The notes under the pieces are model-generated. The model saw only the letters and a list, made by a program, of their open reading frames with translations. It was not told the origin of the DNA and did not search any database. The position numbers and the translations under genes were made by a program. Of a DNA stretch of 64,000 nucleotides, positions 24,326 to 35,089 are shown in pieces. Origin of the DNA: Latrodectus hesperus (Eukaryota; Arthropoda; Arachnida; Araneae; Theridiidae). Every line of letters begins with the position of its first letter. Position 1 is the first letter of the stretch. The DNA lies in contig JAJQOW010000014.1 in assembly GCA_037975125.1 (NCBI GenBank), positions 17,993,264 to 18,057,263 on the forward strand, in the 5' to 3' direction.

Positions 24326-25869
24326 GAACTGTCACCATGATGCTCGTGTAATGTTTGCTGATAGCTTGCAACAGCCATGTAAACTTGTCATTAAATTAAT
24401 TTTAATTAAAAATGTGCCAAAATATGAAATACGTAAGAATAAATCAGCAACTGTCATTACACAAATTTGATTCGCAATAATCTATTTTTAGAACAGTATT
24501 CTTTTGGTCAGGATTCAATAGAAACTTGTGTTCAGTAGTGGGAGATGGATGTTGCATTTCTTCTTTTTGCACGCAATCCTGACTAAGGCAGAAATTAACA
24601 TTCAAGCAGAAACATTTATGCATTAAGTTTTAATATAAAAAGCAATGTATTTTATGCATAATAACTTCAAATTACCACCACTTAAGAAAAATAAATGGTA
24701 TATTTTTAACCTTTACTAAACATTTCTAATGTAAAAGTTATTATCTTAGTAAAAAAAATTAAAGTAACTTTCGGTAGACCTTCTTAGATTATTGTATACA
24801 TTTAACAGTAGGACAAAAACACAATACATACAAGAGTCGTTTTATACTCTTCATCTATACCGAAATATTAACATTATACAAGAATGTAAATCAAATTGTA
24901 CGATCTATACTAGTCATCACTAACTACTTTGACATTAAATCATAGGAATGAAAAGCATTAGTAGCTATTTCATGTAAGACATACCTTATATGACTTTTTA
25001 CTGAGAGCACCATTTAAATTAATGCATTTATAAGGAAAGGTGATGCAGTTAATTTCTATGAAACTCTAGCCAATACAGTAATTGGTGTTACAGTTAATTT
25101 TGCACCAAAAAATAAAATAAGATTATGATGTGCTCAAAATGCATATTCCTTACGATTTGTGTGGTATGAAACCAAGTAAGAGCAAAGAAAGCAGATATGA
25201 ATAAAATTTCCCAACGTTTTTGTCTGTAGTGAAAGTCTAAATGACAACTTGTGCTTCAAGAAATTAGTCTTATTACGCTTATTCACTTACAGTTGGATTG
25301 GAAAAGTGTTTGGTATGAAGGAAATATCCCTGTAACATGAGCTTTTATAGGAAAATGTAATCCTAAATTAATGTATACTTAAACATTTATAGTAATTAAA
25401 AACTTGTCAAAATCTAAGCATTGAAATATAAAAAATAAAACGTATGTACTTAGCTATCTTCAGAGCAGTACAAATTTAAGTGGCGGTGTAACTTCCCTTA
25501 ATGACACATTTCAAAAATTTTACTTTATTAGTACCCTATTCTGCATGACAAAGATTTGAGGCATTCATTGGTAAAACTGTTTTTTTCAATTTGCTTGCAA
25601 TCTGTAAATTTCTAAGATATATTTATTTGTATTTGGAAAATTATCTTCAAAAAAATGTAATTAAAAATTCAGAGAGATATGTAATACAGAGATACAGAGA
25701 AAATACAGAGATATGTAATACAGAAAATACAAAGATATTTTTAAGAATATTTAATTTTTTTTATAAATTAAGTACATAAATAATACATAAATTATTAAAT
25801 ATATAAATAATTCTACTCAGCATCTTACAGGATAACTGTGCTCCAAATGTGGAAACTTACAAATTTATA

Positions 25870-25873
<4 letters not shown>
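24326..25873. other. AT-rich intergenic DNA
   Basis: A small direct repeat with GAGATATGTAATACAGA lies at about 25674-25724. No gene or mobile element is recognised. Confidence 0.5.

Positions 25874-25944
<71 letters not shown>
25874..25944. repeat. (TA)n microsatellite
   Basis: A perfect TA repeat of about 71 bp. Confidence 0.98.
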
Positions 25945-25945
<1 letters not shown>

Positions 25946-27189
25946 TTAGATCTATTCGCAATATACCAATAATAGTAAAAATATATTTGTAAAATTGCAC
26001 AAGAGATTCCAATAAGCTTAGACAAAATTGAAATCTAATTAGTTAGTCGTGGCTTACTATTCATTCTTATAGTAACACACCCTATTAGAATTGAACATAT
26101 CTTCAAAATTTAAAGATCAATTATATTGGTATCTGAATAGAGAATCAGGGTTATCAAATTTTTGTACTTAAAAAGTATACAAAAAAATTGCAAACTACTT
26201 CTCAAAATTCTAATGTGCATCTTTCACTAAGGGAATTGAAATATATAATTATAAATGCTTAACCTAAATTTTTGACATTTTTTGAATTTTTGACTAATTG
26301 AACATATTGACCAGTAGCATAATTTGAAAAACAGAAATGTTTACAATTTAATTGTTAAAAAAAGTAATAAAATGGATGAATCTACTATAGAAAATTGACA
26401 GTTAAGATTACTGAAATTTTTATTCCTAGTACTTTGAAGATGAATCACAAATTGATAAAAAAAACTGACAAAAATTAATTACGCCAGACAAAAGCTGTGC
26501 TATATTTTATTCAATAAATTGCTTATCTTGTATAAATAACGTTCTGCAATATATCTACTTAATTAATAGGTATTAAAAATACAAATTGATTAAAGGTTTG
26601 CAATTTCTAACAGAAAAACTAAATTTCTTTAATGATTTCTATATAAATAATTATTTTATTTTTATCAATTATTTATTAAGAAAAAATTTTTATAATAAAT
26701 ATATTAGTTTTTATCTATCTCAACATCAATATTATTCAATAGTTAGTTACATTCAAGCTATTTTATCCCTTTTGCTTTCTGTAGATATTTTTCTTTTTTC
26801 CATTTTCTTTTCTGTTTTTCATTGTGTCTACTTTCTTATGGAGAAGTTATTACTTCAAGTACATTATTTTTCATTTTTTTAGTCTAGGACATCTTATATA
26901 ACCGTGAATATAACTATATTCTTTTTGATCTCTACATTAAATTTTGTGTTAAATTTTTGTCTTTATCATAAGTTTATATAAATATGTATTTATTTTAAAA
27001 ATAAGTTTCTAAATTCTTAAATTTATATAATATGCATTGCCTGACATAAATTTTTCTAGAAATTCTAATTTGAACACTTAAAAAATTTATTTAATTTTAT
27101 ATAAGCAAAATTGTATACATACATGTATTAATATATCGTTAAACTCAGATAGCATTAGTATTATTTATCTTAAATATTGAAATGATTTC
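25945..27189. other. AT-rich intergenic DNA
   Basis: A chance hydrophobic frame at 26586-26882 has no domain or promoter context. Nothing else is seen. Confidence 0.55.
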
Positions 27190-27972
27190 CCAAGACCATG
27201 ATGTACATCTCCAATGGATTCCATTCCATGTAAATATTAGTGGCAATGTTTGAGACCGCAGATCGACTGGCCAAAGAGGGCAGTGAGGAATATACGCCCA
27301 CTGATTCATCACTTACATATCAGGAACTTTACTCTAATGAAAAATCTGGAACTCATTCAATCTGGCAAATTCCACCAACACACTAATGGTACTCCTAGAA
27401 CTCTTCTGAAAATAAAATGTGACCAAAAATCTAAAAATGCCTTGGCCAGATTCTCAGGTGGACATCTAAAATGTTTATTGTTTGAACTTAGCACAAAAAC
27501 AAAAATTTATGCCGACCAACTTGTCTAGTAGTCAGCGTGCCTGACTGCGGATAAGGAGGTACTGGGATCGAATCCCGGTTTGGGCATGGATGTACTTTCT
27601 CCCTCAATCTATCCTGTCTTTGTCCTTTCTTTGTATGAATGAGGTGTGAATGGTTGCCTACCCTATAAGCGGGTACCTATGGCATGTGTGTAGAGCAAAG
27701 GCGTACATTCACATTCATGGTGCTCTGATTAAAACGAAAGACGCTCCCAATTGACTAGACTCGCATAGCCAAGGCATAGCGAGCTTGGCTTGTCCAAGTG
27801 CCATCAGTAAACAACAACAAAAATTTATCCCACTTATAAAAAATGCTGTGACCATCCAGCCTCATTGAAATATATTTTAGATTGCGTCGGATTTTTCCGG
27901 GAGGATTTACCCTCAGATCCCCTTCTAGTCATTGACTTTCTAACTGTCAACAATTTAATGGAGTTGATCTGA
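27190..27972 (+). pseudogene. LINE remnant with RNase H domain, split by a SINE
   Basis: The plus strand encodes a broken C-terminal part of a non-LTR retrotransposon polyprotein. Before the SINE, 27198-27500 gives DVHLQWIPFHVNISGN, then after a frame change TADRLAKEGSEEY and SGTHSIWQIPP. The first is the strand leading to the RNase H active site and the second contains the conserved Asp of ADxLAKxG. After the SINE, 27853-27972 gives HPASLKYILDCVGFFREDLP, then DPLLVIDFLTVNNLMELI and a stop. The latter matches the minus-strand remnant at 15896. Frameshifts and stops make it dead; the SINE at 27511 landed inside it. The reverse transcriptase part is not present upstream. Confidence 0.85.
27511..27815 (+). 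mobile_element. SINE family A, full-length copy nested in a LINE remnant
   Basis: The head has an A-box-like TGTCTAGTAG near 27522 and a B box, GGATCGAATCC, at 27565-27575. The core word ACCCTATAAGCGGGT is at 27660-27674, followed by the shared tail AAACGAAAGACGCTCCCAAT at about 27733, ending in (CAA)n. A 13-bp duplication, AACAAAAATTTAT, flanks it at 27498-27510 and 27816-27828. LINE RNase H coding sequence continues on both sides, which dates the SINE as younger than the LINE. Confidence 0.94.
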
Positions 27973-30366
27973 CAAATGTCAAATCTTTAAAGAGGATAAA
28001 AGCCAACAACATCTTAAATATTAATATGTATCACATTACAATGAAACATATAAGTAAAAGAGATAATTAACATAAAATAAATCTGGATAAAATTTATTAA
28101 GTATATTTCTGGATTGTAATCCTTGAATTGGACTTTTCCGCAAAAACTCTACGATATCAAAATATTATCATAAATTCTTTTAAATAACTACATAACACCG
28201 ACTAAATCACTCTTAATTTAGCTTTTAAACTTTTCATTTGGGTCGCAGACAAATAGATAATCACTTTTTAGCCAAACATCATGATTTTGTTTTGCGACAA
28301 TTAAAAGCAGATTCTATTGGAATGCCATCTCCAAGAATTTTTTAATACAAGTTTTCAACAGAATATTTGGTTAACTTGTGATGAATCTACAGAAACAGAG
28401 ATTAATTTACATTACATAGCTTGAATTCTTTGATTATGATGAATCTATCATTGATTAAAAAGAGTTATAATCTTTTATTGGTACGCTAATGAGTGACTGT
28501 TTGAAGTTACACATGAAATTCGTGATCCTATCTATGAATTTATTTTCCATTATGCCTTGTATCATTGATATTCTACATCCATATTTTCCCCACAATTCTT
28601 TTCATAATATGCTTGAAATTTTCTCTATATAGTTCTAGAAAATTTTTTTGTTAATTACATAGCAATAATATTACTTCGTATGAAAATATTCATAATTGAA
28701 ATCCTGAATTTTTATCTTCTTGGCAATTGTATATTTAGTTGCCGAAATTATTTAAGTATATACTTCGTTCAGGGATTTGAGACATTTAGTTTTTACCAGA
28801 GTCTTTTCTTTGAGTCGAGCAAGAGTATCAATGCAGTCTTTATAAGTCATCATTTTATACTTTTTTAAGTTTTTAACTTATATATGGATGAATGCAATTA
28901 AAATGTATGAACATTTTGCACATTTTTATGGTTTTTCCCTTTCAGTTCTCATTTGAAGTATTTAAATTCATATATTCTGCATAAATATTTTGGAAAGATT
29001 GAAACTATATAATGGCTTTTGTTTATAAATATGTCTGCTTAATTACTTAAAAAATTGCAAAAATATTCATTTTCAAGAATTTTATTTTTGTATTGTATAA
29101 CTTACCTGTGCAGTTTAAAATATTTTAATTCAAGACAAGTTTTTAATAATTTCTTGTCTTTTAACAATTTTTGTAAAACATTTATCAAATTAAAATTTTT
29201 TCAATTTTAATATTAATTTAATTTTAATAATTTTCCTATGAAAATTTAATTTTTTACTGGTAACATAATGATGAATTTCTATTTTACATAATTAAAATAT
29301 ATTCATTAATATTTAGGTAACAGTATCTTAATATTTAAAATTTATTACTAACTCGTAATTCTTACAAAAAATTGGTCTAAATCTATTGAAATGTGTTAGT
29401 ATATACTAGTGATTTAAATAAATATACCGAGAAACAAGGGAATTAAAAACACATAATATAACAATATACAAATAAAAGTAAAACATTAAGCACTTGAGTT
29501 TATTCATCATTATGTTATTTTTAACCATTTTCTTTAGTCACTAAATATATAAAACAATATAAATTTTCGACATTTTCAGAATAAACAAAGATTCGAAGTA
29601 TGTTATAAATCTTTGCATCACGTATATTTGAATGTTAAGTATTTCAAAATTGCCCATTTGTTTCCTCTTGTTTAAAAATATTTGATGGGATACAATTTAG
29701 GATTATTGTAGAGTCATCATTCTTAGTGTCTTACTTCGAGATGTTCTGGATTGCTCCCTTCGATTTATTTAAGCGATTCTTTACAATTTACTTCCGATTT
29801 TCTTATTTGCTTGACACAAACAACATACATTCTTTGAATATGTATTATGGAAATAAATTGTTTTAATGAAGCCCACCAGAACTTTTGCTTAAGGACAAAT
29901 TATTTGCAAAATGAACTGTATTAAATAAATGATGGTAATTTATTTATTGAAATTATAGCACACCCTTATTTATGTATATGCTTTTTCTTTCAAATAATTT
30001 CCCGTTAAGTTCATCATCTATTTTATTTACAATTTTACGAACCCTGTAATATAATCATAGATTTTATTTACAACTAATATTGATATAATTGTTCATCATT
30101 GTGCTTTAAATTTTGATTGATTATTTGTTTTATTTCTTTTTCAAACTGTATTGATTAATAAGATTATCTTCGGACACCTATAATAAATCTATATTTTACT
30201 CTTTCATGCACAACATATTGATTTATTTTGATGAATTTTCTTTAATACTTGTTTCTTCTTAATTAAATTAAATTATATAATTATGAGAAGGCACCACGGC
30301 CATATCTATTTTCTGTTCAATGCTCAAATGTTTCTTATCAATAAACATTTTTGTGCTACATATAAT
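27973..30366. other. AT-rich intergenic DNA
   Basis: No feature can be supported; chance frames such as 28680-28868 lack coding character. Confidence 0.55.
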
Positions 30367-30600
<234 letters not shown>

Positions 30601-30654
30601 AGTTTTAAATTACATTTTGAAATTATATATTAAAATGAAATAACTTAGACAGAA

Positions 30655-31113
30655 ATGAAATATTATTGTTTCAATCAAAACACATTTTGTAATAATGAAG
30701 TTTTGCTTCCTTTTCAAAATAATTGGAATAACTCCCAACTGTTTACATCACCTGTGATTACAGATTCCTACGTCCCTTCCAACGTGGGTAATCGCAACAA
30801 TTTTGATGACGCTATTCAGAAAGTTGTTTGCAGTGAATTCCAAGGACATATTCCAGGGTTTTATCAACAGAGACTAATTACGAACGTGTCCCTTTTCAAG
30901 CCTCTAGCTCTCGAACATAGGGTGTTACCATCAGCACAAGGAGTTGTTTACATACCAATTAGGCTCTGTTTGGATGAAATTCCACTTTTCTTGGTCAAAG
31001 CAGCATTTGGCGAAACATTTAGTCCTCCAGAGAATTGGGGTCATGCGCTGCGAGATTTAATTTCACGTAATCGTGAGAAATTCAATTTACCCTCTGTTAC
31101 CCGGAATGACTAG
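30655..31113 (+). CDS. Unrecognised 152-residue open frame or terminal exon
   Basis: The longest convincing open frame in the window starts 57 bp after a long TA microsatellite and ends in TAG. Its GC is clearly raised over the flanks and its composition is balanced, unlike chance frames here. I do not recognise a family. From about residue 38 the protein is rich in hydrophobic and Pro residues (GFYQQRLITNVSLFKPLALE, VVYIPIRLCLDEIPLFLVKA), with a charged end (ALRDLISRNREKFNLP). There is no signal peptide or clear membrane span. The first 35 codons are AT-rich. A consensus-like acceptor, TCACCTGTGATTACAG|AT, at about 30770 suggests that the true exon may begin there. An AATAAA lies near 31166, about 50 bp past the stop, consistent with a last exon. 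A retrocopy or an exon of a transposon is also possible. Confidence 0.4.
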   Translation: MKYYCFNQNTFCNNEVLLPFQNNWNNSQLFTSPVITDSYVPSNVGNRNNFDDAIQKVVCSEFQGHIPGFYQQRLITNVSLFKPLALEHRVLPSAQGVVYIPIRLCLDEIPLFLVKAAFGETFSPPENWGHALRDLISRNREKFNLPSVTRND

Positions 31114-31165
31114 ATACCCGTTTGTTGAAAATGAGCTGCAATTCTTATCATAAGCCTCTGACACG

Positions 31166-31171
31166 AATAAA
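31166..31171 (+). terminator. Possible polyadenylation signal AATAAA
   Basis: AATAAA in the context CACGAATAAACCC follows the stop of the open frame at 30655-31113 by about 50 bp. AATAAA is frequent in AT-rich DNA, so the position is suggestive only. Confidence 0.25.
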
Positions 31172-31649
31172 CCCTATTCTATTCTAATAGTGTAGCAGTT
31201 TTCTAGAACTCGAAAGTTTGTTTTTATCAACATGATACTTGTTTGTAAGAGCGTTATTTACTTTGTTAAATATTTAATCAATATATGAGAAATAATTTTG
31301 TTTGTTAAGAATTTTTATTAAATTATAAAAATTCGTGATACCAAAAATATCAATATACAAATTTATATCTTGTTGAAAATGAAATTACACTTGAAGATGC
31401 TTTTATATAAAGCTAACTATTAGATGAAAAATATTAATTCCCTTTCAATTTATGATTTTTATGAACTATGAGTTAAAATTACTGCATAGAAGAGAATATT
31501 TGTTATTTGCCTGAAACATTTCTTTGAAATTTGTAAGTCAGGCAACAAATTAAATATTATATGTATTTTCTACATAAAAAACATAGTTACTGTTTCTTTT
31601 CTATTGTTTTTAATGTAAGTTAGTAAATATTTTTTATTTTTATGTAATT

Positions 31650-31985
31650 TAATTAATATAATGAAAAGTAATTAAAATGGTGTCTAATTTAATTAGATGA
31701 CTACAGAAGTCAAAATAAATATGTAACAGATCCATATTAACTATACTGACAATAGATGGCGTTCTGGCCAATACAAAATATTCTATATCCAATAGAGTTA
31801 GAAGAGAAAATAGAGGACTGAGGAATGGAAGCCGAACCATCCGGTTAGTAAATCACTTTGTTTATAGTTTGTACTGTACAGGTACTATGTAACCTTATTA
31901 TTAATTATTAAATATTTTCTTTGTAACTATATTTTTTTAATCATGTATAATGTCGTAATAAATATAATGCTTTTTCCCTAATTCT
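31650..31985. other. Unassigned block, possibly a decayed solo LTR
   Basis: GC is higher than in the flanks. The words AATAGATGGCG at about 31750 and GTACTGTACAGGTAC at about 31872, and an AATAAATATAATGC-like end near 31957, resemble the promoter and poly-A regions of long terminal repeats. No matching partner, TG...CA ends or target duplication can be defined. Low confidence. Confidence 0.15.
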
Positions 31986-33809
31986 AGCTTCCATTTTCTT
32001 ACGTCCCCTAAAAATACATATATTTATGTATACATGCAGCTTGTTTCTTAGTTTCTCTCTTTTTAAGTTATCAAATAAGCTATTGAGTCTGAAAATACCT
32101 CTCTTTATAACTCTCAAAATAAAACCAAATTCTTAAAAGTTAAAACCTTTATCAATAAAATAAATATTAAAAAAGAGAAAAAAATAAAGTCAAATTAAAA
32201 TTACAAATCAAAATGTAATTAATGTTTTTTAAACACTAAAGTTTTTGATAGCTATTTCAATTTTTGCAAATTATTTTGCCCTTACCCTTTCTATTACAAG
32301 TATAATTATCCAAGAAGTACAGTATCTTTCTGTACAAAATACATTTTAGAAATAAGAAATAAAGAAACTTTTTAATCTGATTTTCTACAATAGTCTTCAC
32401 TCTGTTCTTTCAATAGGAGTTTGTTTTTGAACTTATTTTGAGGATTTAAATTAGTTTAAAAGTCTTATTATTGTCGAGCAGTTTATTCTCACTTGTTAAG
32501 TTCATATTGAATTATAATTTTTATGCTGTTTTCTAATCTTTTATCATTAATTTTTTAACTGAAGATAGTATATTCTTAATAACATTTTTCTGTGTAATCA
32601 TTGATACAAATTTTATTTTTGCGTCATTCAAGGGAATTTAATTTTCCCACATTCATTTGAGTTGAACAAAAATATTATTTAATAATATCCTTAATAAATT
32701 TTTCTTTATTAATTTTTTGAAAATAATTTTCAATTTTTTAGATCTTTATCTTATTTATCAAGTTATGAATTACGTTAATAATTTTGCTATGACACACACT
32801 GATTAATTTATAGATGTAATGTTATTAATTAAATCATTGTAAGATATTGAGAAACTTTTATTTAATTTTATAAGACATTTTTCAGTAAAATAAAACAAAA
32901 ATCGTTGACTTTTGATATTCATTGTTAACATTCCTCATTTTTTTCCAATTTTTTCTGTATTAATTTTCTTTAAAGTAACAAACATTCTTAACATTAAATA
33001 TTAAAACTCAAGTTTTAAAATGTGAAAACTCATTTTAATTCAAAGACATAATATATATTTCTTTACATGAATGTAATTGAATTTATAAATAAGTTATATT
33101 AATTAGGAGGTGTACTTCAATTAACATTCTGTTTAACTAGTAACTGACGCTCTAAGCTTCATAAAATTTTTAAGATTTTACCATTGCACTTTTTACTAAT
33201 TAAATATTATGTATGTTATTTGACATTAAATCATAATTTCCTGATTGATCCTAAAAATAAAAATTCAATGTTTAACTTTTTGACTTTGTCAAATTATATC
33301 AGTACCAATATTTATGTTTAATATATCCATTTCATAACAATACATTAAATCATTTCGCTTTATTTTTTTTTCGATTTTAACATTTATTCAACATAATACT
33401 GAATTATTTATGTACTTTATTTTGCTTTATATAGATTTCATATTTTTTTTAATTATAGTACTTTATTTTAATTGCAAATAAGGAGTATGCAATATTTTAA
33501 AAATATTTGAAAAGAATATGAGGATAATGGGTAGATATAGTAAAGTGGATATGAAAGAGAATGTCACTTTATTACAGCAGTAATAATAATATATCAATAG
33601 TTACACTCTTCACTGTAATAATATTATTATGTATAATTTTCTAAATTTCTATTTCTTACCATTATCTGCAAACTGATCAGGAGAGAATTATTTGATTTCT
33701 CAAAATAAAGAAAATCTGCATTTGTTCCATTAATTGTAAGTTGCATTAAAATTTACTGATAAAGGTCAAACTGTAGCCTATAGGAATTATGGTTTATGGA
33801 ATCCTAGTA
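31986..33809. other. AT-rich intergenic DNA
   Basis: No feature is seen. Confidence 0.6.
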
Positions 33810-33814
33810 TTACT

Positions 33815-35080
33815 GCTGGCATTTGTTGAGATTCCATGATTGTTTAGAATCGCCAGATTCAGGGCAATCATAGGAACGCCGATGAATGTTATTATCGGTC
33901 ATTAGTAGCAACTTAGAAGACAGATGTATTATGAGTTTGGCTCTAAGCGATTCTACAATCACGTCACAAAGTCCTGAGTTAAGAAATGTCATTTTTTGAA
34001 AGAAAGGAATGTCAGTTAGTTAAGTTGAGTTAAGAAATGTCATCTCATCACTACCAATGACGATACAGTATAGGCTGGAGTTCCTTAATTGATATAATCA
34101 ATGATAATTGTGGAGTTGGATTGAAATAATGTAGAATTTTTAGATGAGTTTTATTTCGTTTTTACTGGAATGACATGAAGCTGAACACATATCACCAAAT
34201 ACTCTCCATATGGTCACATTGGCCTGCCATCGAGAGTAATGGCAGAGAATGCCCTTGAATATGTGTTATCTGTCCTCAATGATGCCATTGAATATATGTT
34301 ATTTCTTCTCAATGATGTCATTGAATACATGTTATCTGTTCTCAGTGAAGCCATTGAATATATATTATCGGTTCTCAATGATGCCATTGAATATATGTTA
34401 TCTCTTCTCAATGATGCCATTGAATATACGTTATCTCTTTTCAATGATGGCGATTGAATATATGTTATCTGTTCTCAGTGATGTCATTGAATGTATGTTA
34501 TCTGTTCTCAATGATGTCCTTGAATACATGTTATTTGTCCTCAATGATGTCATTGAATATATGTTATCTCTTCTCAGTGATGCCATTGAATGCATGTTAT
34601 CTGTTCTCAATGATGCCATTGAAAATATGTTATCTGTTCTCAATGATGCCATTGAATATATATATTATCTGTTCTCATATATGCTAACTGTACTCAAAAT
34701 TTAAACGGTAAATAGGGGTTTATAACTCGGTTCTGTTAAAGGTCTAGGCCTAATTTTATCCCAGTTTTACCAAACACCACTTTTTGGAAGGCTTATGTAC
34801 GACCTCATATTACCACTACTATATGGACTGTTTTTAAGGCAGAAAGAGTACATCTACTGCTCTGGCCAGCATATTCTCTAGATTTTTTATTGATTGAAAA
34901 TTAATTGTTAATAGCTACTAAAGGTTTACGGACTCTTCGTCATACAAAAGTCATAAATGTTGATAAAACGTGCCACTGAATTAAATCTATAAAGGCAGCT
35001 GTGTATGTGCATGTACTTCCTTCAAGTTTAGAATATTCTAATATTGTTATTGCTACCGTAGGTGATAGCATTCTGTGTTA
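33815..35080 (+). pseudogene. Decayed Tc1-like transposon with an internal minisatellite
   Basis: Two plus-strand pieces of a Tc1-family transposase survive about 730 bp apart. The first, around 33840-34010, reads PDSGQS then DRCIMSLALSDSTITS, which fits the second helix-turn-helix of these enzymes (pattern DRYI..LA.R....TA). The second, around 34785-35080, reads VRPHITTTIWTVFKAERVHL then LLWPAYSLDFLLIEN. That is the end of the catalytic core, corresponding to the N.RPH...V and WPAYSPD..PIEN motifs, so the third catalytic residue (Glu in LIEN) is visible. A 13-copy minisatellite (34252-34684) sits between them where the middle of the core should be. No inverted repeats were found. The protein is not functional. 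Confidence 0.65.
34252..34684. repeat. 33-bp minisatellite, 13 units
   Basis: Thirteen head-to-tail units follow the pattern CCATTGAATATATG, TTATCTGTTCTC, AATGATG. All are 33 bp except unit 7 (34450-34483), which has one extra base, and the diverged last unit. Units begin at 34252, 34285, 34318, 34351, 34384, 34417, 34450, 34484, 34517, 34550, 34583, 34616 and 34649. Because 33 is divisible by three, several frames stay open on both strands with 11-residue periods such as AIEYMLSVLND and MASLRTDNIYS. There is no sign that these are expressed. There are no spacers, so it is not a CRISPR-like array. Confidence 0.96.
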
Positions 35081-35089
35081 ATTTCTCAA

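Noticed and set aside
31650..31985. Confident LTR retrotransposon call
   Set aside because: Only LTR-like words are present; no paired repeat, ends or coding region could be found, so it is left as a low-confidence block.
34252..34684. CRISPR-like array
   Set aside because: Units are contiguous with no spacers and the genome is eukaryotic; it is a minisatellite.
34239..34704. Repeat protein encoded by the 33-bp minisatellite
   Set aside because: Several frames on both strands are equally open, one unit shifts frame, and there is no promoter, signal or splice context.
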